NCBI RefSeq assembly: GCF_050916235.1
Contig: NZ_CP104854.1
Coordinates: 3,410,001 to 3,474,000, forward strand
Source: Maridesulfovibrio sp050916235
GTDB taxonomy: Bacteria > Desulfobacterota > Desulfovibrionia > Desulfovibrionales > Desulfovibrionaceae
DNA: 64,000 nt
Reading direction: 5' to 3'
Within the stretch, counting starts at the first letter, position 1; the number at the start of each line of letters is the position of its first letter. The position numbers and the translations under genes were made by a program. The notes under the pieces are model-generated. The model was given only the letters and a program-made list of their open reading frames with translations. It was not told the origin of the DNA and did not search any database. This document shows positions 1 through 7,770 of this stretch, in pieces.

Positions 1-157
1 TCTGGCACTAGTCCTTTGCTTCAAGGTTTATTTCTCCGTTCTAGGATTCGGCAGAACCGAGATGGAACAGCTCGGGTATTTCTTAGGAGCCATGCCGCGC
101 ACCGGATATTATCTCGTGCACGCAGGAAAAATGATCGACTCCATGTTTAAGTCTTGA
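1..157 (+). CDS. C-terminal fragment of a membrane protein (gene cut by window edge)
   Basis: Frame 2 is open from the window edge to a TGA at 155-157 and gives 51 residues ending in ...KMIDSMFKS. It opens with a hydrophobic stretch (LALVLCFKVYFSVLGF), followed by an amphipathic tail. The start lies outside the window and no family can be named. A 24-bp perfect hairpin begins 18 bp after the stop and probably ends the transcript. The reading-frame choice rests on the absence of internal stops and a protein-like composition; the other two frames look arginine-rich or broken. Confidence 0.5.
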   Translation, partial: LALVLCFKVYFSVLGFGRTEMEQLGYFLGAMPRTGYYLVHAGKMIDSMFKS

Positions 158-167
158 GTTCTTTTTT

Positions 168-260
168 TGCCTCCGGAGTCCAGAGGGGGAAACCCTTTTG
201 GCAAAAAGGGTTTCCCCCTCTGGACTCCCCCTTCCCCAAAACCTTTCAATAAGGCTTCGC
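168..260. repeat. Dispersed palindromic repeat, copy A (also likely terminator)
   Basis: A GCCTCCGG start is followed by a 24-bp perfect inverted repeat (arms 176-199 and 203-227, loop GGC). Then comes the module CCCCTTCCCCAAAACC-TTTCAATAAGGCTTCGCCG. The same parts recur, whole or truncated, at 437-530, 7028-7085, 8488-8580, 13345-13440, 13659-13690 and 37487-37550, always between genes. It resembles a REP/MITE-like family. Here it could also end transcription of the gene to its left. Confidence 0.75.
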
Positions 261-436
261 CGCTGGAGACAGCTCATTTATCCTTTTCAGGAAATTTACT
301 TACCCACGTTTGACCGGCAGTCATTAAATCCGTGGTAGCAGATAAATGGTTGCTTAGAATTATCCATTTAAAAAAATCAATTTATATGTTTATTCATAAA
401 TATCCCCCACGAACCACAATTAAAAAGCGTTTGGGT

Positions 437-530
437 AGAGGGGATGGGGATTCTTAAGGGGAAGGGGAGACCACCTTTTGGTTTTGGAAAAGGGGGGCTC
501 CCCTTCCCCTTAAGCCGCCGGAGGCTTCCC
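437..530. repeat. Dispersed palindromic repeat, copy B (inverted orientation)
   Basis: GGGTAGAGGGGATGGGG is followed by a 17-bp perfect inverted repeat (453-469 and 498-514) and ends in GCCGCCGGAGGC. This is the reverse orientation of copy A with a different central hairpin. The last bases approach the stop of the 532-786 gene, so it probably serves as that gene's terminator. Confidence 0.7.
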
Positions 531-531
531 C

Positions 532-786
532 TTACTGCGGTCCGGGGCCATGCGGCAGATATTCCATGGAGCTGCGGGCGTTATGGTCGGCATGTCCGAC
601 TATTTCGACATCTGTGTAGTAGAATTCGCCCGTTTCGATGCCGGATTCGACAACGAAGTCTGCGAGGGTCTGGAACTGGGTGCTTTTGCCGATAAGCCAT
701 GGTCCTGCTACAAATACTGCGGCCCAGATTACGGCGCAGGTGGCGACGAAGGAAGTTATTCTGAAGCTGAAACTTTTGTTTTTCAT
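532..786 (-). CDS. Small single-pass membrane protein downstream of the YeiH-type transporter
   Basis: This 84-residue protein has a basic start (MKNKSFSFR) and one hydrophobic segment, about residues 10-32, followed by a short soluble tail rich in acidic and aromatic residues (EFYYTDVEIVGH). An AAGGA-like ribosome site lies 9-10 bases before the ATG. It follows the transporter gene by 72 bp on the same strand and is probably cotranscribed, so it may be an accessory subunit; that is inference from position. No family was recognised. It could also be a signal-anchored periplasmic protein. Confidence 0.6.
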   Translation of the reverse strand: MKNKSFSFRITSFVATCAVIWAAVFVAGPWLIGKSTQFQTLADFVVESGIETGEFYYTDVEIVGHADHNARSSMEYLPHGPGPQ

Positions 787-858
787 TTAATTTTTCCTTA
801 TGGGGAGGGAAGCGCATTGCGCCTCCCTCCTTTCAGGGGTGTGGTTCCAAAATGGGAG

Positions 859-2610
859 TTAGATTTTGGAAGTAATGTCAGGGAAGACCACATAGAACAT
901 GAGGTAAGCCATGATCAGGGTCAGGAGCAGGTTGAAGGACTGACCGCACACATAGAGGATGAGCGGCTTTCCGCCTTTGAAGTAGTGCTTGAGTTCGCGG
1001 AAGTTGGTTGCCAGTCCGATTGCGGCAAAGGACAGGCAGAAGAACCAGCCGCGGAAGATGCGGGAGAAGCCGCGCAGTACGCCCTGATCCACCATGGTGA
1101 ACCCTGCGTCCGAACCGAGAGAGGTGTAGACGATGGAGAAGATAACGGACGCGGTAAGGAAGCCGAGCACGAATTTGGGGAAACGGTGCCAGATTTCCAT
1201 GGCATGCACTTTCTGTCCTTCAACACAGTCGACCTTGGTGCACCAGTAGATGGCGATACCGAAGGCGGTCACACCGATGAGCACGTTCTGGATCATCTTG
1301 ATGGTGGCAGCCACGTAGAGGGCCTTTTCAGAAAGGAAGGCTCCGGCCGCTGCAACGGCACCGGTAGCGTCAATGGTACCGCCCATCCACGCTCCGCCGA
1401 GGATGAAGGGCATGCCGGTCGCCTTGATGACTGCAGGCATGATGACCATCATGATGGAAGTGAACACGAGGGAGAGGCCGATTGCGAGGGTCAGCTCCTC
1501 CTTCTTGGCGCGACATGCGGCCGCTGCGGCAATGGCTGCGGAAGTTCCGCAAACGGACATGTCGGCGGATATGACCATGTTCAGGGTCTTGGAGGGCATC
1601 TTGATGACTTTCTGACCGAAGATGAAGGTGGTGATCAGAACAACCGGGGTGACTACCCAGGCTACGAAGATGCCGGGGATGCCGATGGCGACAACCTTGT
1701 TGAACAGAACCTCGGCACCGAGCAGGACCAGTCCGGTCTTGATGAAGAACTCGACCTGCAGGGCCTTCTTGGCCCACTCGGGAGTGCCGATGGTGTTCGA
1801 AATTACGAGACCGATGGCGATAGCCCATGCGGCATAACCTATGCCATACTGTTTCATGGTCGCCTGGTTGGCCATGAGATAGGAGAATACGGCAACCGCG
1901 AATACCAGTGCGAAACCTTTAAGGAACGGCTTGGCATCTCCGTCGATGAAACGCATGCCCACGGCGAAGAGCAGTCCGAATCCGACCATGAGTACAAGCA
2001 GGGAGGGAATCAGGTTGTAGGGTTTGTTGCCGATCTTTTTCTTGGCGGAAGATTCCTTGGAACGCAGTTTCAGCCATGATTCAATGGCTGCGGAAGCATC
2101 GTCGTTGAGCTTCGCATCTTTGAAACTGACCTGCTCGGCCTTGAGCTGTGCTGCAAGAGCGAGCTGCTTGGCGTCGGCTGCGGCGGCCTTGGCCTTTTCA
2201 TATTTGGGCATGGCCTTGGCGTTCTTGGCGTCGGCCTGTTCCTGATTCTGGATGAATGCATCGAGAGGGTTGGTGGTCCACTTCTGCGGGGTGGACATGA
2301 AAGAACTGATGGCCTTGCCTATGGGCTGGTTTTTGGCCTTGATTTTTTCCTTGGCGGTCTGGGCTTCGTACCAGGCCACGGTCTTGAAGGGTGCGCGAGC
2401 AGCCTCTTCCGCCATGATGGCGTTCTGCTTTGCGAACTTGGCTTCCATGTCCGCAGGTTTGTTGTTGAAGAAGATCACCGCGCCGACGATCAGGATCAGA
2501 AATCCCAGCCAGATGGCCCAGTAATCTTCCTTTTTCCACAGGTCGGACCAGGAACTGGCCGCCTTGTCCACTACGACTTCGCTGTTCTGCTGAACCGCAT
2601 TCTCTGCCAT
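859..2610 (-). CDS. YeiH/UPF0324-family putative sulfate exporter with extra soluble insert
   Basis: The 583-residue polytopic inner-membrane protein belongs to the conserved family annotated as 'putative sulfate exporter' (Cons_hypoth698). Family-like stretches include SADMSVCGTSAAIAAAAACRAK and GGAWMGGTIDATGAVAAAGA in the transport core, with about ten hydrophobic segments from residue 200 on. Unlike short family members (about 340 residues), it has one N-terminal helix (about residues 33-50), then about 140 charged, alanine/lysine-rich residues (about 53-195), before the core. The start is an ATG with GGAGG 8 bases upstream. The substrate is not proven for this family; sulfur oxyanion export would suit a sulfate reducer. 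A sigma-54-like promoter lies at 2681-2697. Confidence 0.85.
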   Translation of the reverse strand: MAENAVQQNSEVVVDKAASSWSDLWKKEDYWAIWLGFLILIVGAVIFFNNKPADMEAKFAKQNAIMAEEAARAPFKTVAWYEAQTAKEKIKAKNQPIGKAISSFMSTPQKWTTNPLDAFIQNQEQADAKNAKAMPKYEKAKAAAADAKQLALAAQLKAEQVSFKDAKLNDDASAAIESWLKLRSKESSAKKKIGNKPYNLIPSLLVLMVGFGLLFAVGMRFIDGDAKPFLKGFALVFAVAVFSYLMANQATMKQYGIGYAAWAIAIGLVISNTIGTPEWAKKALQVEFFIKTGLVLLGAEVLFNKVVAIGIPGIFVAWVVTPVVLITTFIFGQKVIKMPSKTLNMVISADMSVCGTSAAIAAAAACRAKKEELTLAIGLSLVFTSIMMVIMPAVIKATGMPFILGGAWMGGTIDATGAVAAAGAFLSEKALYVAATIKMIQNVLIGVTAFGIAIYWCTKVDCVEGQKVHAMEIWHRFPKFVLGFLTASVIFSIVYTSLGSDAGFTMVDQGVLRGFSRIFRGWFFCLSFAAIGLATNFRELKHYFKGGKPLILYVCGQSFNLLLTLIMAYLMFYVVFPDITSKI

Positions 2611-2950
2611 TTGAAAATCCTCCGAATTTATTTCTCAAGACCAGGCTTGCGCCTGTTTGTGTCCCAGCGGATTTCCTTTAGGCAAAAGGTGGACCAAAAC
2701 GGTTATTTGTTTAACTTGCTGAATAATATGAAATTGTTTTTGTGATGATGCAAACTCAGGTTTGCGGTTGCTGTCTTGCGGGTGTAAGTCGGGGTTTGCG
2801 GTTGCGTGGAGAATCAGGGGGATTCTGAAAGTAGACTTAAGTTTGTTGCATCAATTTAACACAAGGCAATTTCCTAGCTGTTTATTTTACTTGAATAAGT
2901 CTGGTGTATAAATTAATGTGCCCGAGGTATGTAACAGAGAGGATGGAGTT
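2611..2950. promoter_or_regulatory. Divergent promoter region; 13-bp direct repeats and sigma-54-like site
   Basis: This gap lies between two outward-reading genes. On the minus strand, 2697-2681 reads TTGGTCCACCTTTTGCC, with GG and GC separated by 10 bases as in sigma-54 promoters, about 60 bases before the YeiH start codon. GGTTTGCGGTTGC occurs twice in direct order (2759-2771 and 2793-2805, 34 bp apart), a possible activator or operator pair. TATAAA near 2906-2912 may serve the rightward gene. Confidence 0.4.
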
Positions 2951-3181
2951 ATGGTAGAATTGGTCAGTACGTTGATTTCATTTGTAGTTTTCGCGTTTAT
3001 TATTTTTTCGACATATTCTTCCCGCAAGGCACAATTTGCCCAAAGGCAGAAGGCTTATGAATTAAAAGAAGCGCATATGAAGAAATCAATGGATATGATC
3101 AGGACGGAAATTTCTCTTATTGAAAAGGAAATTCACACCGTTAAAAGCCGCTTTGAAGAACTTGATGATATTTCCGGCTGA
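2951..3181 (+). CDS. Small membrane-anchored coiled-coil protein
   Basis: The 76-residue protein has a hydrophobic N-terminal segment (VSTLISFVVFAFIIFSTY, about residues 4-21) followed by a lysine/glutamate-rich helix with heptad character (residues 25-72). I start it at ATG 2951 because GGAG lies 5 bases upstream; an in-frame ATG at 2918 has no clear site. It precedes a second small membrane/coiled-coil gene by 18 bp, so the two probably form an operon and may act together. No named family was recognised. Confidence 0.65.
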   Translation: MVELVSTLISFVVFAFIIFSTYSSRKAQFAQRQKAYELKEAHMKKSMDMIRTEISLIEKEIHTVKSRFEELDDISG

Positions 3182-3199
3182 TGCCGGTAACCGGATAGC

Positions 3200-3616
3200 A
3201 TGACACTCATGATTTTTGTAGTGATATTGATAGCAATTGGGGCGGTCGGTACTGTTCTGGCTTGTAAGTCCATTTCTTCCGGGTTCGACGCCAAGAACGA
3301 ATCCATAAATGATATGGAAAGACGGCTGTTGGAAGAACAGGATGAACTGCGAATGAGGCGGCGTGACCTGAGAAGGGAACTGGACGACCTCAAAAAGGAC
3401 CTCAAGGACAGCAGCAAGAAGAAAAGCGTAGCTCCCCAAGGGCCCTCTTCATTGAAAGACTGGCTTATTGAAACAGATATGGTTGATCCCGCCCAGTTTT
3501 CCAGAGCCGAGAAGTACGCCGCCGAAAAGAACCTTGATCTTATCTCAGCTTTGCTTACCCTGAACATGATCACTATTGATACCTATGAGAAAGCCAAGAA
3601 GATGAAGCTCCGGTAG
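3200..3616 (+). CDS. Membrane-anchored coiled-coil protein with MshEN-like C-terminal domain
   Basis: The 138-residue protein has a transmembrane segment at about residues 3-21, a strongly charged coiled coil (about 35-72, rich in E/R/K with DDLKKDLKDS), a short linker, then a C-terminal 50-residue unit (about 85-136) with the pattern SLKDWLIETDMVDPAQF...LDLISALLTLNMI. That pattern resembles the MshEN/type II secretion E N-terminal fold, known in some proteins to bind c-di-GMP; the resemblance is by eye only and ligand binding is not shown. It follows the 76-residue membrane coiled-coil gene and ends in a good terminator. Confidence 0.6.
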   Translation: MTLMIFVVILIAIGAVGTVLACKSISSGFDAKNESINDMERRLLEEQDELRMRRRDLRRELDDLKKDLKDSSKKKSVAPQGPSSLKDWLIETDMVDPAQFSRAEKYAAEKNLDLISALLTLNMITIDTYEKAKKMKLR

Positions 3617-3643
3617 ATTCTTTCGGGAAAATGAATTTCAAAC

Positions 3644-3673
3644 CCCGCCGCATTCGTGCTGCGGGTTTTTTCT
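3644..3673 (+). terminator. Rho-independent terminator after the 2951-3616 gene pair
   Basis: CCCGCCGCA-TTCG-TGCTGCGGG (one mismatch) is followed by a run of T. It lies 28 bp past the stop. Confidence 0.8.
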
Positions 3674-3952
3674 TGTCCTGAAATAGTGCCGCCCTGAATG
3701 TGGAGTTCTCATTCTTGGACTATGCAGTTTCACTGTGTTTGGAGATGGCTGAACCGATTGTTCTGCAAGATTTCCTGCTGCCAGTTTCCGGTCTGATGTT
3801 TGAATCCATCCTGCTGAGCGCCGCTGTTGGTCCATGTTTTTTCCGCGAAGCCGGTGAAACTATTGTTTTACTCTTTTGCCACCGGCAGCAAAAGACAAGC
3901 CCCCTGCTTCGCTCGAAACAGGGGGCTTGTGCGTATCTTTATTTAAGCGGAA
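3674..3952. other. Convergent intergenic spacer
   Basis: No gene or recognised motif is present between the terminators of the two convergent genes. Open frames here run into the plsY antisense and lack ribosome sites. Confidence 0.5.
3895..3930 (-). terminator. Terminator of plsY
   Basis: A 12-bp perfect stem (ACAAGCCCCCTG / CAGGGGGCTTGT) with a 12-base loop is followed on the minus strand by TTTTGC. It lies 23 bp beyond the plsY stop. Confidence 0.75.
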
Positions 3953-4537
3953 TTATTTTTTCTTCCAGGAGATTTCCTCTCCCTTGGCGAGGCGCTGAAT
4001 ATTTGCGCGGTGCGTCCAGAAAAGGAGCAGGGTGATGCCGCATGCCAGCGGAACCATGCCCACTTTACCGGTGAAAAGGCAGAAGATGGGCAGCACTATC
4101 GCAAAGGTCAGCGAACCCATGGATACGAAGCCGGAAAGGAAAATCACGGCGAAGAGGCAGATTACGGAGTAGATCAGCGCGGCCGGGGCCAGTGCGAGGA
4201 ATACTCCAACTGAAGTTGCGACAGCCTTGCCGCCCTTCATATCAAGGAACATGGAGAAAACATGTCCCAGAACCGCTGCCGCTGCCACCAGGGACAGGAA
4301 CATCCAGTTGTGGCTGTACTGGGAGGCCATGATTACCGGGACGAAGCCTTTGCCAAGGTCCAGTATCAGGGCTGCTACGCCGTATTTGAAGCCGCAAAGG
4401 CGGGCCACGTTGGTGGCTCCGGTGCTTTTGCTGCCGTCATTGCGAATGTCGATTCCGTGGCAGATCTTGCCGATGAAGAGGCCGAAGGGGATAGATCCCA
4501 GAAAATATGCGAAAACCAGCCAGAATATCCAGAGCAT
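3953..4537 (-). CDS. plsY: Glycerol-3-phosphate acyltransferase PlsY
   Basis: PlsY transfers the acyl group of acyl-phosphate to glycerol 3-phosphate, the first membrane step of phospholipid synthesis in most bacteria. The 194 residues match the family's usual length. Conserved motifs are visible: YFLGSIPFGL near the N-terminus, then DGSKSTGATNVAR (the phosphate/glycerol-phosphate motif), DLGKGFVPV and DMKGGKAVATSVGVFLAL (acyl-phosphate motif). Five to six membrane segments are evident. The protein begins at MLWIFWLVF. It is a single gene with its own terminator. Confidence 0.95.
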   Translation of the reverse strand: MLWIFWLVFAYFLGSIPFGLFIGKICHGIDIRNDGSKSTGATNVARLCGFKYGVAALILDLGKGFVPVIMASQYSHNWMFLSLVAAAAVLGHVFSMFLDMKGGKAVATSVGVFLALAPAALIYSVICLFAVIFLSGFVSMGSLTFAIVLPIFCLFTGKVGMVPLACGITLLLFWTHRANIQRLAKGEEISWKKK

Positions 4538-4757
4538 GCACTAACTCCTTTAGTCTTTTCCGTTCAAGGACCCGCAGGATCGGCTGTCCCGCACCCGTAT
4601 TTTTATCGCGCCGTCCGCGGCTGGGTCCGTAAGTAGTTTTTCTTGCGGATGAAATTAGTCAGCGGCATGGGCAAGCCGTCACTCCTTTCAAAACCGAGTT
4701 ACATATAAGCTAATTTCAGCCAAAATAACAGCCTGAAATTTCAGCCGTACCTTTCGG

Positions 4758-6821
4758 CTATTCCTCCATGGCCTCCATGACCCGGAGCTCATTGGTCAGC
4801 GGGTCAATGCGGTTGAAGCGGATCTGGAACATCTGGCCCGGGTACAGCTTGTCTCCGAGCATGGGCTTGGGAACCCGTACATTTATCTGGATGTCCGGCA
4901 TGGCGAGGGTCGCCAGTGGCCCGCTTGCATCAACCAGTACCGAATGCTGCCATGCCTTTTTGTTCTGCAGCAGGTAGAGCAGTTTCCAGTACCGCGGCCT
5001 GAAGCGCTGGATCTTGAGGACCGATTGCAGCCGCTGTTGCAGGGAATCAGCAAGGGCGGTCAGTTCCTCGGCATCCCACAGGGCATGTCCCTCAATTAAG
5101 AAGTGGCAGAGCTGGGCCATGTTCAGGAAATCTGCATAACGCCGCAGCGGAGAGGTGATGGGACTGTAGCCCGAAACAGCGAGGGTGGCGTGTTTCCTGG
5201 GCTGGGTATCCATCTGCGGGGGTGTCATCTGGCGCACCCGTTCGTAAATTTCGTGCGGCTCCGTAATTATGCCGCTCAGGTCCGAAGGCAGTACTATGTC
5301 CTGTGTGCGATAAAGCAGCGGGAAGCCGTTCTCACCGGCAAAGCGGCCCAGACCGGAGTTTGCAAGGATCATGAACTCGCTGATGATCTGGTCGGCGCGG
5401 GTTGTTTTTTCCTTTTCTTCCATGATCACGCGGGTATTCTGCGGCCATCCTTGAAGTGACAGTTCCGGCTCAGGACGGCGGATAACCACTGCACCGCTTT
5501 TTATTCGGTTTGCCAGCAGTTTTTCGGAAAGTTCATAGGCCAGGGCCATTTCATCGTCCGAACCGTCCTCAAGCATCTGTTCCACGGCCTGATAAGTGGA
5601 GTTGTCGGTGATCTTCACCCATCCTGTATGAGGGCTGACCGATTCGACCATGCCGAGGCTGTCCAGCTCAAAGGTGGTGATCAACGCGGGCCTGACTTCT
5701 CCTGCAAATAGACTGAAAGCCCCGATGCCGAGGTCCTCGGGCAGCATATGGCTGGTGCCTTCAGGCAGGTAGATGCTGGTGCCGCGGTACATGACCGCCT
5801 GATCAAGCGGGCTGCCGAATTCCCAGCCCATGCATGGTCTGGCAAGGGCGATGGTCAGAGTATAGCCGCCGTCTTCGCGTGCGGCGATATTGAAGGCGTC
5901 GTCAATGTCCCTGGTTGTGGCGGAGTCTATGCTGCGCATGGGCAGGGGGCAGGGATCTCCCGCCTTTTCCTCCACGGAGCGAACAAGTCTGTCCACGGCT
6001 TCGCAGTGATTGTCGGCCCAGGAATCATCAAAGGTGTAGTCCGCCTCATCAAGCAGGTAGTTGTGGTGGGGCTGCACAATACCCCAGCCCTGTGCCAGAA
6101 GCAGCGGCAGGTGCGGATGGTCGGGAAGGCCTTTCTTGAGCACGGTCCACATTTTGCCGGATTTTTCATCACCCCTGCCGGAAATGCGTTCCCTGAGGAA
6201 ATTTTTCAGTCCTTCCTTTGTCTCATCACTCATGTCAGGGATACGGTCCGGAGTGATCCTGCTGCCGGATTCCCGGGCGGTCCAGATGTTCTTGAACAGC
6301 TCCTGCCCGGTACTCATGATCTCTTCGTAGACCTTTTCCTCGGCCTGCATTTTCAGGCGCGATTCAACCTTTTCCTCGGTATAGATTATGAATTCAGGGT
6401 GCTGGAATTTGAAATGCGTCTTGGCGGCTATCATGGCCCGGCCAAGGGCGGAAATCCTGTCCGGGTCCGGCTCTTCCCAGAGCAGCCCGGCGAACCATTC
6501 AAGCGGAGCTTTTTCAAGCTCGCCCTGAGCCAGTTCCCAGATGTCCATGGTGTCGAGTCCAGCCTGTATCTCGCCGCGTTTTTCCTGATGGGCGACCATG
6601 AAATCGAGCATTTCCTGCCGTGTAGCGGTTTGGGAATACTGGGGTCCTACCCACGGCAGAACGCGGGCCGCAGGCATTTTAACTTCACGCTTGGTGATCG
6701 TGTAGAGCTTGAGCTTTCCGGACTGTTCTTCCATGACGAAAGCAAGCTGCGGCTGGTTGCCGTGCATGAATTCCACAATGTTGCCGGGCGCTACGTACCG
6801 GCCATCCTTGAATAGGGACAT
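4758..6821 (-). CDS. RNB-domain ribonuclease (RNase II/R family)
   Basis: The 687-residue protein is a processive 3'-to-5' exoribonuclease of the RNase II/R superfamily. The RNB catalytic signature SIDSATTRDIDDAF carries the acidic residues that bind Mg, and the later YSPITSPLRRYADF motif is also present. The N-terminal third diverges from the classical cold-shock domains, and a short beta-rich tail replaces a long basic RNase R tail. I start at ATG 6821 (MSLFKDGRYV), preceded by GGAAGGAATT; the frame is open 52 codons further but that part looks non-coding and contains a terminator-like hairpin. Whether it acts as RNase II or R cannot be told. Confidence 0.85.
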   Translation of the reverse strand: MSLFKDGRYVAPGNIVEFMHGNQPQLAFVMEEQSGKLKLYTITKREVKMPAARVLPWVGPQYSQTATRQEMLDFMVAHQEKRGEIQAGLDTMDIWELAQGELEKAPLEWFAGLLWEEPDPDRISALGRAMIAAKTHFKFQHPEFIIYTEEKVESRLKMQAEEKVYEEIMSTGQELFKNIWTARESGSRITPDRIPDMSDETKEGLKNFLRERISGRGDEKSGKMWTVLKKGLPDHPHLPLLLAQGWGIVQPHHNYLLDEADYTFDDSWADNHCEAVDRLVRSVEEKAGDPCPLPMRSIDSATTRDIDDAFNIAAREDGGYTLTIALARPCMGWEFGSPLDQAVMYRGTSIYLPEGTSHMLPEDLGIGAFSLFAGEVRPALITTFELDSLGMVESVSPHTGWVKITDNSTYQAVEQMLEDGSDDEMALAYELSEKLLANRIKSGAVVIRRPEPELSLQGWPQNTRVIMEEKEKTTRADQIISEFMILANSGLGRFAGENGFPLLYRTQDIVLPSDLSGIITEPHEIYERVRQMTPPQMDTQPRKHATLAVSGYSPITSPLRRYADFLNMAQLCHFLIEGHALWDAEELTALADSLQQRLQSVLKIQRFRPRYWKLLYLLQNKKAWQHSVLVDASGPLATLAMPDIQINVRVPKPMLGDKLYPGQMFQIRFNRIDPLTNELRVMEAMEE

Positions 6822-6908
6822 GTAATTCCTTCCGGGAGAACATCTCTCCCGTACTCCGCAGGTCTGCTCCGGGCGGAGGGTGTTTTGACTGGTCTGAATC
6901 CTAATAAT

Positions 6909-6939
6909 AAAAAAACCGGATGCCGTATACGACATCCGG
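6909..6939 (-). terminator. Hairpin plus U-tract in the leader of the RNB nuclease gene
   Basis: On the minus strand CCGGATGTCG-TATA-CGGCATCCGG (near-perfect stem) is followed by seven T, about 88 bases before the nuclease start codon. It has the form of an intrinsic terminator. As the upstream gene already has its own hairpin at 7134-7168, this one may stop read-through or attenuate the nuclease transcript. Confidence 0.55.
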
Positions 6940-7027
6940 GGAATCAGTAACATAAATGTCCAACTATTGAAATGCACTCAACTGAGCAAAAATTAAATCA
7001 TAGTAATAGAGTTTGGTGATGCCTTCA

Positions 7028-7085
7028 CCGGACCCCATCCCCTTCAAAACCTTTTAATAAGGCTTAGCCGCTTTGTATGGCAAGA
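7028..7085. repeat. Dispersed palindromic repeat, copy C (truncated)
   Basis: It contains GACCCCATCCCCTTCAAAACC then TTTTAATAAGGCTTAGCCGCTTTGTATGGCAAGA. The central hairpin is missing. The end (GCCGCTTTGTATGGC) is shared, in reverse orientation, with copy D near 8490. Confidence 0.65.
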
Positions 7086-7133
7086 TCGTGAAGAAACATC
7101 AATGCCGGTTCGAGATGCAGAAAACTAAAATGG

Positions 7134-7168
7134 ACGCAGGCCGCCCGATATAATCGGACGGCCTGCGT
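7134..7168 (-). terminator. Terminator of the AhpD-like gene
   Basis: A 16-bp stem with one mismatch (ACGCAGGCCGCCCGAT / ATCGGACGGCCTGCGT) starts 4 bp after the stop codon of the gene at 7173. The T-tract is weak. Confidence 0.55.
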
Positions 7169-7172
7169 TTGC

Positions 7173-7688
7173 TTATTCGGTGAATGCTTTGGATAGGGTT
7201 CCGGCTATGTCCATGCTGGCTGCATGGTAAAGCGCGTCAACAAGGTCTTTCTCAGTCCAGCCTTCGTTTTTTAGGGACTGGAGATCCTCCCTGCTGATTG
7301 CTTCCGGGGAGACCAGTCCCTTATTTACAAAGGCCAGCAGCATGCATTCCTTTTTCTCGAACGGAGCCTGAAGCGGGTCTTTCACAATGGTATCCAGTTC
7401 AGTCTCCTCAAGTCCTGCGGACATGAGCAGTTTGGCATTGAAGTCAATGCAGGGGGTGAAGCCCTTGAGGCATGAAGCCATGTACCTGATTGCGGCGAGA
7501 GTCTGGAACTCCAGGTTTTCATGGTTGGAGAAGTATTCAATGACCCCGACATGGCGTTCAAAGAGTCCGGCACTGGAGGACATTACCTGCATAGGGGTGG
7601 GGATATCCAGCACTTCCGGTATGCGGGCATAGAATTCACCTATTTTTCCTTCAGCGTTTTCACGGGTAGCGTAATTAACCATTAACAT
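7173..7688 (-). CDS. Carboxymuconolactone decarboxylase/AhpD-like protein
   Basis: The 171-residue, mostly helical protein has the layout of the AhpD/CMD fold (LAAIRYMASCLKGFTPCIDFNAKLLMSAGLEETELDTI). AhpD-type enzymes reduce peroxiredoxins through a CxxC motif, but here there is only one cysteine in the corresponding helix (TPCIDFN), so disulfide reductase activity is doubtful. The start ATG has AGGAG 7 bases upstream. A perfect inverted repeat matching the TetR gene's promoter operator lies just upstream (7711-7727), so the neighbouring TetR protein probably represses it. The substrate is unknown. Confidence 0.7.
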   Translation of the reverse strand: MLMVNYATRENAEGKIGEFYARIPEVLDIPTPMQVMSSSAGLFERHVGVIEYFSNHENLEFQTLAAIRYMASCLKGFTPCIDFNAKLLMSAGLEETELDTIVKDPLQAPFEKKECMLLAFVNKGLVSPEAISREDLQSLKNEGWTEKDLVDALYHAASMDIAGTLSKAFTE

Positions 7689-7710
7689 CTTGAAGCTCCT
7701 TGTTTGTGTA

Positions 7711-7727
7711 ATAGACCGGTCGTCTAT
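7711..7727. promoter_or_regulatory. TetR-type operator upstream of the AhpD-like gene
   Basis: ATAGAC-CGGTC-GTCTAT is a 6-bp perfect inverted repeat around a 5-base centre, 22 bp before the start codon. It is nearly identical to the site at 8363-8379 in the adjacent tetR promoter. Confidence 0.7.
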
Positions 7728-7735
7728 AAAACGGA

Positions 7736-7761
7736 TAAAAAAAATACCCGAAAGAATCGGG
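7736..7761 (-). terminator. Terminator of the tetR-type gene
   Basis: On the minus strand CCCGATTCTTTCGGG is followed by TATTTTTTTT. It separates tetR from the AhpD-like gene, which therefore has its own promoter. Confidence 0.75.
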
Positions 7762-7770
7762 CTAAAGCCA

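Larger units (their letters stand above)
158..531. other. Intergenic region holding repeat copies A and B
   Basis: No gene is visible between the truncated left-hand gene and the small minus-strand gene ending at 532. Apart from the two palindromic repeats, the middle (about 280-430) is AT-rich with no motif recognised. Confidence 0.6.

Noticed and set aside
550..2079. Open frame of about 510 codons antisense to the YeiH-type transporter
   Set aside because: The composition (runs of Glu/Gly/His/Asp) and lack of motifs mark it as the shadow of the transporter gene.
3700..4035. Plus-strand gene between the coiled-coil gene pair and plsY
   Set aside because: It runs across the plsY terminator into plsY antisense, with no ribosome site and no motif.
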